The notes under the pieces: model-generated
Database searches by the model: none
What the model saw: the letters and a program-made list of their open reading frames with translations, nothing else
What the model was told of the DNA's origin: nothing
Shown here: piece after piece, positions 27,256 to 36,448 of the stretch
Layout of the letters: each line of letters opens with the position of its first letter
Numbering within the stretch: position 1 is the first letter of the stretch
NCBI GenBank assembly: GCA_020444045.1
Contig: JAHLLS010000007.1
Location: 1 to 64,000, forward strand
DNA: 64,000 nt
DNA from: Deltaproteobacteria bacterium
GTDB taxonomy: Bacteria; Desulfobacterota; Desulfobacteria; Desulfobacterales; UBA5852
Direction of reading: 5' to 3'
Position numbers and translations under genes: made by a program

Positions 27256-28188
27256 ATGACAACTATCTTGTCTTCCGAATCCATCCGCAATGATTTCGAC
27301 CTGAAGCCTTATCTCGAATCACGCCGGGCTATCATCGATTCTGCTTTGCTGGATTATCTGCAGGGATCCCGCCGCAACGATGCCGAAATTCTGGCGGCTA
27401 TGATATATTCCATCGAGGCCGGGGGAAAACGCTTACGTCCGATTCTATGCATGGCAGCCACCCACGCCTTGGGAGGGAGCGAAGAAGAAGCCCTGCCGGT
27501 GGGCTGCGCCCTGGAAATGATCCACACCTACTCCCTGATCCACGACGATTTGCCGGCCATGGACGATGATGATGTGAGGCGCGGCAAACCAACCAGTCAC
27601 AAAGCTTTCAGCGAAGCGACGGCCATATTGGCCGGCGATGCGCTTTTGACATGTGCATTCCAATGCCTTGCCGATCACGCCCTTCAGCAGCCTTCTCAAC
27701 AGAATGGCCAGTGGTTAAAAATAATCGCTTTGATTGCCAGCGCGGCCGGACACGACGGCATGATCGAAGGGCAAATGCGTGATATCGCTGCCGAAGGGCG
27801 AGAATTGGCGACAGATGAGCTCGAGCAGTTGCATTTTTTAAAAACAGGGGCCTTGATTTCGGCCGCCATCGAAAGCGGCGCGATCTTGGGGTATGCCGAT
27901 GCGAATGCTTACAGCAGCCTTAAAGAATATGGCCGCTGCATCGGACTGGCCTTTCAGGTAACGGATGATATTCTCAATGAGGTGGGAAATCCGGAAATCA
28001 TGGGTAAAGCTGTGGGAACCGATCGCCTGCACCGGAAAAACACTTACCCTGCCTTGCTGGGGCTCAGCGCTGCCCAGCAGAAGGCCGCCGAACTGGTCAA
28101 CCAGGCCTTGCGCAGCCTTGAAATTTTTGATACCAAATCCGATCCGTTGCGGGCAATCGCACGATACGTTACCGAGAGACGCCGTTAA
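27256..28188 (+). CDS. ispA: Polyprenyl (farnesyl) diphosphate synthase
   Basis: 310 aa. It condenses isopentenyl diphosphate with dimethylallyl/geranyl diphosphate to give farnesyl diphosphate for undecaprenol and quinones. The first Asp-rich motif is HDDLPAMDDDD (residues 96-106), with GGKRLRP before it; the second is TDDILNE from residue 236. It is a class-II-type first motif with two extra residues, typical of bacterial short-chain synthases. It lies between xseB and dxs. The chain length product is inferred. Confidence 0.92.
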   Translation: MTTILSSESIRNDFDLKPYLESRRAIIDSALLDYLQGSRRNDAEILAAMIYSIEAGGKRLRPILCMAATHALGGSEEEALPVGCALEMIHTYSLIHDDLPAMDDDDVRRGKPTSHKAFSEATAILAGDALLTCAFQCLADHALQQPSQQNGQWLKIIALIASAAGHDGMIEGQMRDIAAEGRELATDELEQLHFLKTGALISAAIESGAILGYADANAYSSLKEYGRCIGLAFQVTDDILNEVGNPEIMGKAVGTDRLHRKNTYPALLGLSAAQQKAAELVNQALRSLEIFDTKSDPLRAIARYVTERRR

Positions 28189-28189
28189 A

Positions 28190-28268
28190 TCGTGAATCGT
28201 GAGGCGGAAACCGTGAAGCGTGAGGCAGGAGTCTCGTGATCCGTGAGGCGGGAGTCGGGAATCGTGAT
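28190..28268. repeat. CGTGA heptamer cluster
   Basis: Seven copies of CGTGA occur at 28191, 28198, 28212, 28219, 28235, 28242 and 28263. They form three pairs spaced by exactly seven bases plus a lone copy, with GAGGC following several of them. The cluster fills the gap between ispA and dxs. Such short degenerate repeats can arise by slippage. No secondary-structure role is obvious. Confidence 0.7.
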
Positions 28269-28322
28269 TTTCTTTTGACCATAACAAGCAAAAATATCTT
28301 GTCAGATAGGGGTTAAAAGCCA

Positions 28323-30212
28323 TTGGGTTTGCTTGAAACAATCGACAGCCCCGAGGACCTGAAACAGATCAATCGGCTGGATCTGCCGCAACTGGCCCAG
28401 GAAATTCGTCAAACCATCATTGAGGTGGTTGCAAAAAACGGCGGTCATCTGGCGCCCAGTTTAGGGACTGTCGAACTGGCCATTGCCCTTCACTATGTTT
28501 TTGACACCCCTCACGACAAAATTATCTGGGATGTCGGCCATCAGTCTTATGCGCACAAATTATTGACCGGGCGGCGCGATGTGTTTGCCAGCATTCGCCA
28601 GCATAATGGGATCTCAGGCTTTACCCGGGTGAGCGAGAGCCCCTATGACGCGTTTACAACCGGGCACAGCAGCACCTCGATTTCGGCAGCACTGGGCATA
28701 ACCGCCGCCAAGCAAATCAAAGAGGAGCGATCCAAGGTCATCGCTGTCATCGGCGACGGTTCCATGACCGCCGGACTGGCCTACGAAGGGCTCAACCAGG
28801 CCGGCGATACGCACAAAGACAAAGACCTTATCGTCATTCTCAATGACAATGACATGTCCATATCGCCCAATGTCGGCGCGCTTTCATCGTTTCTGAGCCG
28901 AACCTTTTCGGCCAAACGATTGCAGGAAATGCGTCGCGAGATTGGTGATTTCCTGAAATCACTACCCCGCATTGGCGACGATATGTACCAGTTGGCGAAG
29001 CGATCGGAAGAGTCTTTTAAGGCCTTTGTTACACCGGGGATGCTCTTTGAAGCGTTTAATTTTGAGTATTTTGGACCCATTAACGGCCATAAGTTAAACC
29101 ATTTAATCAATATTTTGCAAAATATTAAAGTCCTTGAAGAACCAGTTCTTCTGCATGTCATTACCAAGAAAGGCAAAGGCTATGCGCCGGCCGAGAAGAA
29201 CCCGGTGCATTTTCATGGCTGTGGCAAATTCGAAGTGGCGACAGGGGAATGTTTCGCCTCGCTGGATACCCCACCCACCTACACGAAAGTTTTCGGCGAC
29301 ACCATGGTGGAACTCGCCCGGGAAGACCAGCGCATTGTGGCTGTGACAGCCGCCATGCCCGAGGGTACCGGACTTTCTGGATTTGCGGAGGCATTCCCGA
29401 AGCGTTTTTTCGACGTCGGCATCGCGGAGCAACATGGCGTGACGTTTGCGGCGGGGCTGGCTTCTGAGGGGCTCAAGCCGGTTGTCGCGATCTATTCGAC
29501 CTTTCTCCAAAGGGCGTTTGATCAAATTATTCATGATGTCTGTATTGAATCGCACCCTGTTGTTTTCGCAATCGATCGCGGCGGCATTGTCGGGGAAGAC
29601 GGCGCTACTCACCACGGCCTGTTTGACCTGTCGTTTCTGCGATGCCTCCCCAACATGGTCGTCATGAGTCCGAAAGACGAAAACGAGTTACGACACATGT
29701 TGAAGACGGCCATTCGGCATCCCGGCCCGATCGCGCTGCGTTATCCACGCGGCACAGGCACGGGTGTCCCTCTCGATGACACGACAGCCCCCATCGAGGT
29801 GGGAAAAGCGGAACTTGTTTGTGAAGGCCAGACCCCGGATGACATATTGATCATCGCGATTGGTCGCACAGTGGAAGAGGCTCTAAAAGCCCGCCGTATT
29901 TTAAACGAAGAGCATGGTTTGGCGGCGGCCGTCATCAATGCCCGTTTTGTCAAACCGCTGGATATCGATTTGATTGGGTCTTATGCCGCCCGCATTCCTT
30001 ATATTGTAACGGTTGAAGAAAACACCCTGCTCGGCGGCTTTGGCAGCGCTGTGATGGAGGCGCTGCTCGATGCCAACATAAGCGGTTTTAAAATAAAGCG
30101 GTTGGGAATCACTGATGTGTTTGTTGACCACGGTCCCCAGAAACTCCTGCGTCGCCTTTATGGTGTGGATGCTGACGCCATTGTCGATGCGGCGCTAAAG
30201 CTGACGGCCTGA
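28323..30212 (+). CDS. dxs: 1-deoxy-D-xylulose-5-phosphate synthase
   Basis: 629 aa. It condenses pyruvate and glyceraldehyde-3-phosphate using thiamine diphosphate: the first step of the MEP isoprenoid pathway, feeding IspA next door and IspF at 52772. TPP domain: DVGHQSYAHKLLTGR, GDGSMTAGLAYEGLNQAG and LNDNDMSIS. Pyrimidine domain: DVGIAEQHGVTFAAGLA and YSTFLQRAFDQIIHDV. RYPRGTG and VTVEENTLLGGFGSAV follow in the C-domain. Starts at TTG 28323 with AGGGG about ten bases upstream. Full length. Confidence 0.95.
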   Translation: MGLLETIDSPEDLKQINRLDLPQLAQEIRQTIIEVVAKNGGHLAPSLGTVELAIALHYVFDTPHDKIIWDVGHQSYAHKLLTGRRDVFASIRQHNGISGFTRVSESPYDAFTTGHSSTSISAALGITAAKQIKEERSKVIAVIGDGSMTAGLAYEGLNQAGDTHKDKDLIVILNDNDMSISPNVGALSSFLSRTFSAKRLQEMRREIGDFLKSLPRIGDDMYQLAKRSEESFKAFVTPGMLFEAFNFEYFGPINGHKLNHLINILQNIKVLEEPVLLHVITKKGKGYAPAEKNPVHFHGCGKFEVATGECFASLDTPPTYTKVFGDTMVELAREDQRIVAVTAAMPEGTGLSGFAEAFPKRFFDVGIAEQHGVTFAAGLASEGLKPVVAIYSTFLQRAFDQIIHDVCIESHPVVFAIDRGGIVGEDGATHHGLFDLSFLRCLPNMVVMSPKDENELRHMLKTAIRHPGPIALRYPRGTGTGVPLDDTTAPIEVGKAELVCEGQTPDDILIIAIGRTVEEALKARRILNEEHGLAAAVINARFVKPLDIDLIGSYAARIPYIVTVEENTLLGGFGSAVMEALLDANISGFKIKRLGITDVFVDHGPQKLLRRLYGVDADAIVDAALKLTA

Positions 30213-30278
30213 CCCTGCCAAAACGTCCTCCCTTCCCTCCCCTCTTTCATTGACCCCAACAACGGTTTTTTCCGCCGC

Positions 30279-31034
30279 ATGAAGCCTGACAAACAACGCC
30301 TTGATCAACTGATGGTGGCACGCCATATGGCGGCCAGTCGTGAACGGGCCCGCGCCCTGATCATGTCCGGTGCCGTTCTTGTGAACGGCCTTCCTGCTGC
30401 CAAGCCCGGGACCATTGTCTCGATTCAATCATCGATCACTTTGAAAACGGAAGACTTCCCCTATGTCAGTCGTGGCGGCCTTAAATTGGAAATGGCATTA
30501 AAAACGTTTCCGGTGGACCTTGAGGCGGCAGTGTGTCTTGATATCGGGGCGTCGACAGGTGGGTTTACGGACTGCTTGTTGCAGCATGGCGCCCGAAAAG
30601 TATATGCGGTTGACGTCGGGTATGGCCAGTTGGCCTGGAAACTGCGGCAGGACGGGCGCGTTGTGGCGATTGAGCGCACAAATGCCCGCCATATAAGCCC
30701 GGACGCGATTCCGGAGAAAGTGGATCTGGTGACCATCGACGTTTCTTTCATCTCCCTGCGATTGATCGTCCCGGCGGTTCTTCCGATGATGAAAAGAACG
30801 GCCGGCCTGATCGTTTTGATCAAACCTCAATTCGAGGTCGGTAAGGGGCAGGTGGGCAAAGGGGGCGTTGTAAAAGACGGTCGACTTCATCAGGATGTTA
30901 TCATTTCCCTGCGACGTTTTTTCGAATCCTTGGCGCTGCAGTATCAGGGTGATGTCCCCTCCCCCATATTGGGGCCGAAAGGAAACAGGGAGTTTCTGGC
31001 ATTCATGCGCAAGTCGAAACTGCTAACGAATTAA
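30279..31034 (+). CDS. tlyA: TlyA-family rRNA (cytidine-2'-O)-methyltransferase
   Basis: 251 aa. The N-terminal S4 RNA-binding domain (RLDQLMVARHMAASRERARALIM...VLVNG) precedes an FtsJ-type methyltransferase domain with LDIGASTGGFTDCLLQHGA and YAVDVGYGQLAWKLR. The Lys of the KDKE catalytic set lies in SRGGLKLE, and the Asp in IDVSFISL. TlyA 2'-O-methylates rRNA cytidines. Known co-occurrence with xseAB-ispA-dxs supports the call. Start ATG 30279. Confidence 0.9.
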   Translation: MKPDKQRLDQLMVARHMAASRERARALIMSGAVLVNGLPAAKPGTIVSIQSSITLKTEDFPYVSRGGLKLEMALKTFPVDLEAAVCLDIGASTGGFTDCLLQHGARKVYAVDVGYGQLAWKLRQDGRVVAIERTNARHISPDAIPEKVDLVTIDVSFISLRLIVPAVLPMMKRTAGLIVLIKPQFEVGKGQVGKGGVVKDGRLHQDVIISLRRFFESLALQYQGDVPSPILGPKGNREFLAFMRKSKLLTN

Positions 31035-31124
31035 AAATCCGCCTTGTCATAGACGGTCGCAACGATGAATTCCTGCCACTCGCGAAGCGATTTTCCCCTT
31101 GATTTTTTTAATTGAGACAGGTAG

Positions 31125-31155
31125 TTGAAATAACTTTAACGAAATCTGGTATCAT
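31125..31155 (+). promoter_or_regulatory. Putative promoter of the EF-G-like gene
   Basis: TTGAAA (31125-31130) and TATCAT (31150-31155) are separated by 19 bases, which is long, but the -10 hexamer is preceded by TGG and may act as an extended -10. It lies about 45 bases before ATG 31198, consistent with a short leader ending in AGAGGAG. Confidence 0.4.
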
Positions 31156-31197
31156 TCGGGGTATGGACCAATCACTACATGGCAGAGAGGAGCATAG

Positions 31198-33273
31198 ATG
31201 GCTGTCAACGCAGAACAAATTAGAAATATTGCCTTGGTGTCACACAATGGTGCGGGAAAAACCTCATTGGCTGAGGTCATGCTTTTCAAAGCCGGCTTGT
31301 CCAATCGCATTGGTCGTGTGGAAGATGGCAATACCCTCATGGATTTTGAACCTGAGGAGCTAAAACGTCAAACCAGCATCAGCAGCGGCATCCATCAGTT
31401 TGAGTGGAAAAAACACACGATCAATATGATCGATACCCCCGGGGACCAGAATTTTTTTACCGAAACCAAGAACTGCATGCAAGGTGCCGATGTGGCCTTG
31501 TTTGTCATCGATGCTATCGACGGCGTCAGAGTTCAGACCGAGCAGGCGTGGGATTTTGCTTCGGAATTCAATATGCCCGCAATCATTTTCATCAACAAGA
31601 TGGAAAAGGAACGCGCTGATTTTAACAAAGCCTTTCAGGATGTCTCAGAGTCGCTATCCACACCCAAACCGATTGTCATCCAACTGCCCATCGGTTCCGA
31701 AAGCGATTTCAAGGGTGTTGTCGATCTTATCAGCATGAAGGCCTTTATCTATGACGGCGATGGCAAGGTCAGCGTGACCGAAATCCCTGCCGACCTTCAG
31801 GAGTTGGCCGAATCTGAAAAGGAGACCCTGATCGAAAACATTGCGGAGGCAGACGATGCCTTAATCGAGCGTTATCTCGAGGGCGAATCCATCACCGATG
31901 ACGAATTGAAGGCCACCCTCAAGAAGGGGGTCAACGAACGGATCTTCGTTCCCGTCGCATGTGGTTCCGCCATTGGTAAGATCGCGATCGATAATTTGAT
32001 GGACCTTTTCATCAGCGCAGGACCTTCCCCCATAGACCGTGGCGCTAAGATTGGGACCGATCTTCGTGGTGAGAATGAAATTTCGCGCAATCCTGATCCT
32101 GACGCCCCTTTTTCGGCCTTTATATTTAAGACCGTTGCCGACCCCTATGCGGGCAGACTCTCAATTTTTCGTGTTGTGTCGGGTACACTGGGTTCCGATG
32201 GTAATTTTTACAATGCCACCAAAGAAACCAAGGAACGTTTCAACCAGTTGCTAACCCTTGCCGGCAAGGAACAAAAGCAGGTGAATGGGGCCGGCCCCGG
32301 CGCCATTGTGGCCGTGGCGAAATTAAAAGAATCCACCACCGGCGATACCCTTTGTGACGACAGCGACAAGCTGAGATATCCTTTTGCGGAACCGTTGCCG
32401 CCGCTCATTTCATTTGCGTTGGAATCCAAAGCCAAAGGTGATGAAGACAAGATCTATATTTCGTTGAATAAGCTACTGGAGGAAGATACGGGGCTGAAGT
32501 TGGATCGCAACTCGGAAACCAATGAAATCCTGCTGTCTGGTCGTGGACAAGTCCACATCGAGGCGACCATCGAAAAGATGAAACGCAAGTTTGGGGTGGA
32601 TGTCAACCTGAAATTGCCGAAAATACCGTATCGGGAAACCATCAAAAAGAAGGTCCGTGTTCAGGGTAAACACAAGAAACAGACCGGCGGTCACGGCCAG
32701 TTCGGCGATTGCTGGGTGCAGTTCGAGCCCCTGCCCAAGGGGGCCGGATTTGAATTTGTGGATGCGATCGTCGGGGGCGTTATTCCCAAGACGTATATTC
32801 CCGCCGTTGAAAAAGGTATCGTAGAATCAGCCAAGAAAGGCGTCCTGGCAGGGTTTCCCACCGTGGATTTCCGTGCGACGCTGGATTTTGGATCCTTCCA
32901 CGCGGTTGATTCATCTGAAATGGCCTTTAAAGTGGCGGGTTCGCTGGCCTTCAAGAAGGCTGTTGCGGAAGCCAAACCCGTTCTGCTGGAACCCATCATG
33001 GAAGTGATCGTTACCACTCCGGACGATTATATGGGCGATATCATGGGCGATTTGAATGGTCGTCGCGGCCGGGTGCTTGGGATGGAAAACGCCGGACGCT
33101 ACCAGCAGATCAAAGCCCAGGTGCCTTTAGCGGAATTTCTGACGTATGCCCCGGATCTGCGGTCGATGACCGGTGGTCGCGGGATTTACAGCATGGAATT
33201 TTCTCACTATGACGAGGTCCCGGCGCAAATCGCCGAGAAGGTTATCGAAGGGGTAAAACAGGCCGAAGAATAA
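31198..33273 (+). CDS. Elongation factor G-like protein (divergent EF-G paralogue)
   Basis: 691 aa, the full EF-G domain series (GTPase, OB, III, IV, V). The P-loop is SHNGAGKTSL (Lys21, Thr22). G3 reads DTPGDQNF, so the usual catalytic His after DTPG is Asp83. G4 reads NKME rather than NKxD (Glu136). Domain IV has YRETIKKKVRVQGKHKKQTGGHGQFGDCWV; domain V has MENAGRYQQIKAQVPLAEFLTYA. These changes place it in the EF-G-like/EF-G2 set, which may assist in translocation, ribosome recycling or stress, instead of the main EF-G, which should be elsewhere. Strong AGAGGAG before ATG 31198. Possible promoter at 31125. Terminator at 33309. Confidence 0.85.
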   Translation: MAVNAEQIRNIALVSHNGAGKTSLAEVMLFKAGLSNRIGRVEDGNTLMDFEPEELKRQTSISSGIHQFEWKKHTINMIDTPGDQNFFTETKNCMQGADVALFVIDAIDGVRVQTEQAWDFASEFNMPAIIFINKMEKERADFNKAFQDVSESLSTPKPIVIQLPIGSESDFKGVVDLISMKAFIYDGDGKVSVTEIPADLQELAESEKETLIENIAEADDALIERYLEGESITDDELKATLKKGVNERIFVPVACGSAIGKIAIDNLMDLFISAGPSPIDRGAKIGTDLRGENEISRNPDPDAPFSAFIFKTVADPYAGRLSIFRVVSGTLGSDGNFYNATKETKERFNQLLTLAGKEQKQVNGAGPGAIVAVAKLKESTTGDTLCDDSDKLRYPFAEPLPPLISFALESKAKGDEDKIYISLNKLLEEDTGLKLDRNSETNEILLSGRGQVHIEATIEKMKRKFGVDVNLKLPKIPYRETIKKKVRVQGKHKKQTGGHGQFGDCWVQFEPLPKGAGFEFVDAIVGGVIPKTYIPAVEKGIVESAKKGVLAGFPTVDFRATLDFGSFHAVDSSEMAFKVAGSLAFKKAVAEAKPVLLEPIMEVIVTTPDDYMGDIMGDLNGRRGRVLGMENAGRYQQIKAQVPLAEFLTYAPDLRSMTGGRGIYSMEFSHYDEVPAQIAEKVIEGVKQAEE

Positions 33274-33308
33274 GGGCCGCTATCGCTATTCCTTGAATGC
33301 GTCAATTT

Positions 33309-33353
33309 AGGTCGCCGGCCGGGGCTATCCCCCCGAATGGCGGCCTTTTTTTT
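33309..33353 (+). terminator. Rho-independent terminator after the EF-G-like gene
   Basis: Arms AGGTCGCC (33309-33316) and GGCGGCCT (33339-33346) pair through one G-U, with an inner GC-rich stem, and end in an eight-base T-run (33346-33353). Confidence 0.88.
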
Positions 33354-33516
33354 GGTGGAACAAGCAGAGAGATGAATCCCTCTATTATGCGCAAAGGATA
33401 ACCCGACCGTCACCATGCATTGCCGGTTGTATAGGGATGAATTCCTTGACTTTCTGGCTGTAGTGGGGTTTAAATTAAAAGCTTTTAGTTGTTAAATTTC
33501 AATTCGTGAGGACACG

Positions 33517-34500
33517 ATGAGTCAGGATAAGGATGAATACGAAGTCGGCATCCCTTTGGACGATTTGGTCGCGGATGAAAATGTGCCTGAAGGCGAATCC
33601 GACGATTTGACAGACAATGAGGTTCCCGGCGATGGCCCGGTGACAGAAAGTGATGGATTGCCATCCCTTTTTGACGAGGACGAATTGGCGGAAGTTGGTC
33701 TAAAAGCCTCCCCATTTGATGATGACGATGAAACGGGGAAACCCGAGGAGGGCTTGTCCATTGCCCCCGATCATGGCGATGAAGAAGAAGATCTGGATGG
33801 GATGCCTGAACTCGGAGACATCCCTGCGGAAATCGGGTCCTCTTTTGAGGAATCCGAAACCGTTGAGAGCGCTCACGATGATAAAACAGCGCCGGAAGAC
33901 CTGGCATCTGGAGCGCTGCCGGAAATGGGCGCGGATGAGACGATACTGGAATCACAATCCTTCGATCTTCAGCACCATCTTGATGACATCCAATCCCAGC
34001 TGGTTCAGCTCAAAGCCGAGTTTGCCGGCAAGATCAAATACGATGAACATAAAGACGAAATTATCGACAAACTCCACCAGGAATTACAGGAATACAAACA
34101 GGACATTGTAAAAAAACATATTCTGTCCATTGTTTTGGATGTTGTTAAGGTTGCCGATGATATCCGCAAATGGATTGCCTATTTCAGGTCGTTGGATGTA
34201 TCCCAACGGGACCCGGTGAAATTATTTCGCTATCTAGAGGCCATTCCCTCCGACCTGGAAGATATTTTTTATTGGCAAGGCGTCAAACCTTACACGAACC
34301 GGGAGGGTGTTTTCGATCCGGCGAAACAGCGCACCATCAAGAAAATTATCACCGATGACCCTTCTAAAGACAAGACCATTGCCAAGAGCTTACGCCCTGG
34401 ATATGAATGGGAGGGAAAAGTGATTCGGCAGGAAATGGTTGCCGTCTATGTCTATGAAGATCCGCAAGAATCAGTAAATACGGGGAATATTGATGAGTGA
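33517..34500 (+). CDS. GrpE-like nucleotide exchange factor with long acidic N-terminus
   Basis: 327 aa. Residues 1-145 are acidic and low in complexity (Asp, Glu, Gly, Pro). Residues about 150-210 form a coiled coil (LDDIQSQLVQLKAEFAGKI, IIDKLHQELQEYKQDI) resembling the GrpE long helix. The C-terminal part GVFDPAKQRTIKKIITDDPS...SLRPGYEWEGKVIRQEMVAVYVYE matches the GrpE beta domain that contacts the Hsp70 lobe. GrpE normally is about 200 aa, so the acidic extension is unusual. Its stop overlaps the Hsp70 ATG by eight bases (ATGAGTGA). It is probably the private exchange factor of the neighbouring Hsp70. Confidence 0.75.
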   Translation: MSQDKDEYEVGIPLDDLVADENVPEGESDDLTDNEVPGDGPVTESDGLPSLFDEDELAEVGLKASPFDDDDETGKPEEGLSIAPDHGDEEEDLDGMPELGDIPAEIGSSFEESETVESAHDDKTAPEDLASGALPEMGADETILESQSFDLQHHLDDIQSQLVQLKAEFAGKIKYDEHKDEIIDKLHQELQEYKQDIVKKHILSIVLDVVKVADDIRKWIAYFRSLDVSQRDPVKLFRYLEAIPSDLEDIFYWQGVKPYTNREGVFDPAKQRTIKKIITDDPSKDKTIAKSLRPGYEWEGKVIRQEMVAVYVYEDPQESVNTGNIDE

Positions 34501-36157
34501 TCCAATCAACAAAATTTTTGGTATTGACCTTGGCACAACCTATTCTTCCATTGCCTATGTTGACGAGTACGGCAAACCGGTCATCATTCCCAATGCGGAG
34601 AACCAACGTATCACGCCTTCCGTGGTTTTCTTTGATGGCAGCGAGATTGTTGTCGGCGACGTTGCCAAGGAAAGTGCCAAGCTTTATCCCAATGAAGTGG
34701 TAAGCTTTATCAAACGATCCATGGGGGAAGCCAATTTCCTATACGAATATGACGGTAAACCGTATCGTCCGGAGGAAATTTCGAGCTTTATCCTGCGCAA
34801 AGTCGCCCAGGACGCCGAGCAGACCATTGGCGAAAAGGTCCAGGATGTGGTCATCACCTGCCCCGCCTATTTTGGTATCAATGAGCGGGAGGCAACCCGC
34901 AAAGCAGGAGAAATTGCTGGCTTTAACGTGCGTCAAATTATCAATGAGCCCACGGCCGCTGCAATTGCTTACGGAACCGTTCAGGAAACGGAGAATCGTG
35001 TTGTTCTGGTTTACGATTTAGGCGGTGGTACATTTGACATCACCATGATCGACATTCAGGAAAGTTCGATCGACGTGATCTGCACGGGGGGCGATCACAA
35101 CCTGGGCGGTAAAGACTGGGATGATCGCATCGTTGCCTTCTTGGTGCAGGAATTTCAACGCCAGACCCAATCCGAGGATGATATATTAGAAGACCCCGAT
35201 ACATGGCAGGATTTGCAGCTCTCGTCGGAAAAATCAAAAAAAATCTTATCCCAACGCGATAAAACCCCCATATCCATAACGCATGGTGGTGATCGGGTAA
35301 AAGTCGAGTTGAGTCGCGATAAATTTTTAGAAATCACCGAAGATCTTTTGGAACGCACCATTGCCTTGGCGCATGAAATGTTAAAAGAGGCTAAAACTAA
35401 GGGATACGAGCATTTTGATGAAATTATCATGGTGGGAGGATCCACCCGGATGCCGCAAATTCCAGATCGAATCCGCCAGGAATTCGGCATGGAACCCCGC
35501 ATGTTTGATCCGGACGAAGCTGTCGCCAAAGGCGCCGCCATTTACGGGTGGAAATTATCACTCAACGATGGGTTAATACGCCGAATTGCTAAAAAAACGA
35601 ATCGGGAGATTGAAAACAGCGACAATATTTTTGAAACCACCCCGAAACAGATCATGGAAGAAGTCGCCAAGGAAATGTCCGAAGAGACAGGTGTTACGCT
35701 TTCGGCGGTGAAACGATCGACCATGAGAATCAGGGACGTCGCGAGTAAAAGTTTTGGTGTTGTGGCCCGTCGTCCCAACAATCAAGAGGGTGTTTTCAAC
35801 CTCATTTTGAAGAACACCGCTGTTCCGGTTGAAACAAAACGGACCTTCTATACGCCGGAAGCCAATCAGGAAAGAGTGCTGATTCGCATCATGGAAAACG
35901 AAACCAATGAAAAAGTCGTTGCGGTTGAGCACTCGATTGGAATAGGCACGGCCGTATTGGATTTGCCGGAGGGGCTCCCGGAAGATTCGCCGGTAGAGAT
36001 TACCTTTAATCTCAATCGGGAAGGCCGATTGCAGATTACGGCGATTGAAGCTACCGAAAACCGTCAGGTTGTCGCCAAGATCGAGACAAGTTCTGTTATT
36101 CAAGGTAAGGAACTGAAGGAGGCCATTGAGAGAGCTCAGCATCTGGTGGTGCATTAG
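34493..36157 (+). CDS. Hsp70-family chaperone, short form without lid
   Basis: 554 aa. The ATPase domain is complete: GIDLGTTYSS, VYDLGGGTFDITMID, GGDHNLGGKDWDD and IMVGGSTRMPQIPDRI are the phosphate and adenosine motifs. After about residue 370 it departs from DnaK: the linker DVLLLDVTPLSLG is replaced by MRIRDVASKSFGVV, preceded by a Glu/Lys-rich segment. The beta substrate-binding domain is present (FNLILKNTAVPVETKRTFYT and following strands), but the alpha lid is missing. Likely acts with the GrpE-like upstream gene and the J-like membrane protein downstream. Start ATG 34493. Confidence 0.85.
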   Translation: MSDPINKIFGIDLGTTYSSIAYVDEYGKPVIIPNAENQRITPSVVFFDGSEIVVGDVAKESAKLYPNEVVSFIKRSMGEANFLYEYDGKPYRPEEISSFILRKVAQDAEQTIGEKVQDVVITCPAYFGINEREATRKAGEIAGFNVRQIINEPTAAAIAYGTVQETENRVVLVYDLGGGTFDITMIDIQESSIDVICTGGDHNLGGKDWDDRIVAFLVQEFQRQTQSEDDILEDPDTWQDLQLSSEKSKKILSQRDKTPISITHGGDRVKVELSRDKFLEITEDLLERTIALAHEMLKEAKTKGYEHFDEIIMVGGSTRMPQIPDRIRQEFGMEPRMFDPDEAVAKGAAIYGWKLSLNDGLIRRIAKKTNREIENSDNIFETTPKQIMEEVAKEMSEETGVTLSAVKRSTMRIRDVASKSFGVVARRPNNQEGVFNLILKNTAVPVETKRTFYTPEANQERVLIRIMENETNEKVVAVEHSIGIGTAVLDLPEGLPEDSPVEITFNLNREGRLQITAIEATENRQVVAKIETSSVIQGKELKEAIERAQHLVVH

Positions 36158-36448
36158 TCCGTATTTTTTTGCTGTATTCATAAATGCCAATGGCTTTTCA
36201 AGCCTGTGGTTCCTTTGCGATAATGGAAGTACAGGCTCATCTTTAGATGCCCCGCCCGTTGCTTCCCTACCGCGTGAATTACACTTTCTACTGCGCTATA
36301 TAAACACCCTATCATGAGGACAACCCGTTGTTGATCATTAATCGGTATAAGAAACGACCCTGACCAATCAATGGTCCGCATGCGATGCCATAACCCGTCC
36401 CCTTCTTCTTTGTTTGCAGACGGTGCCGATTTTATATAAGAGGTCTTT
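36158..36448. other. Intergenic stretch between Hsp70 and J-like gene
   Basis: About 290 bases with no supported gene. AAGAGG at 36439-36444 precedes ATG 36449 as ribosome binding site. No convincing terminator stem or promoter was identified, so whether the third gene is co-transcribed is open. Confidence 0.5.
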
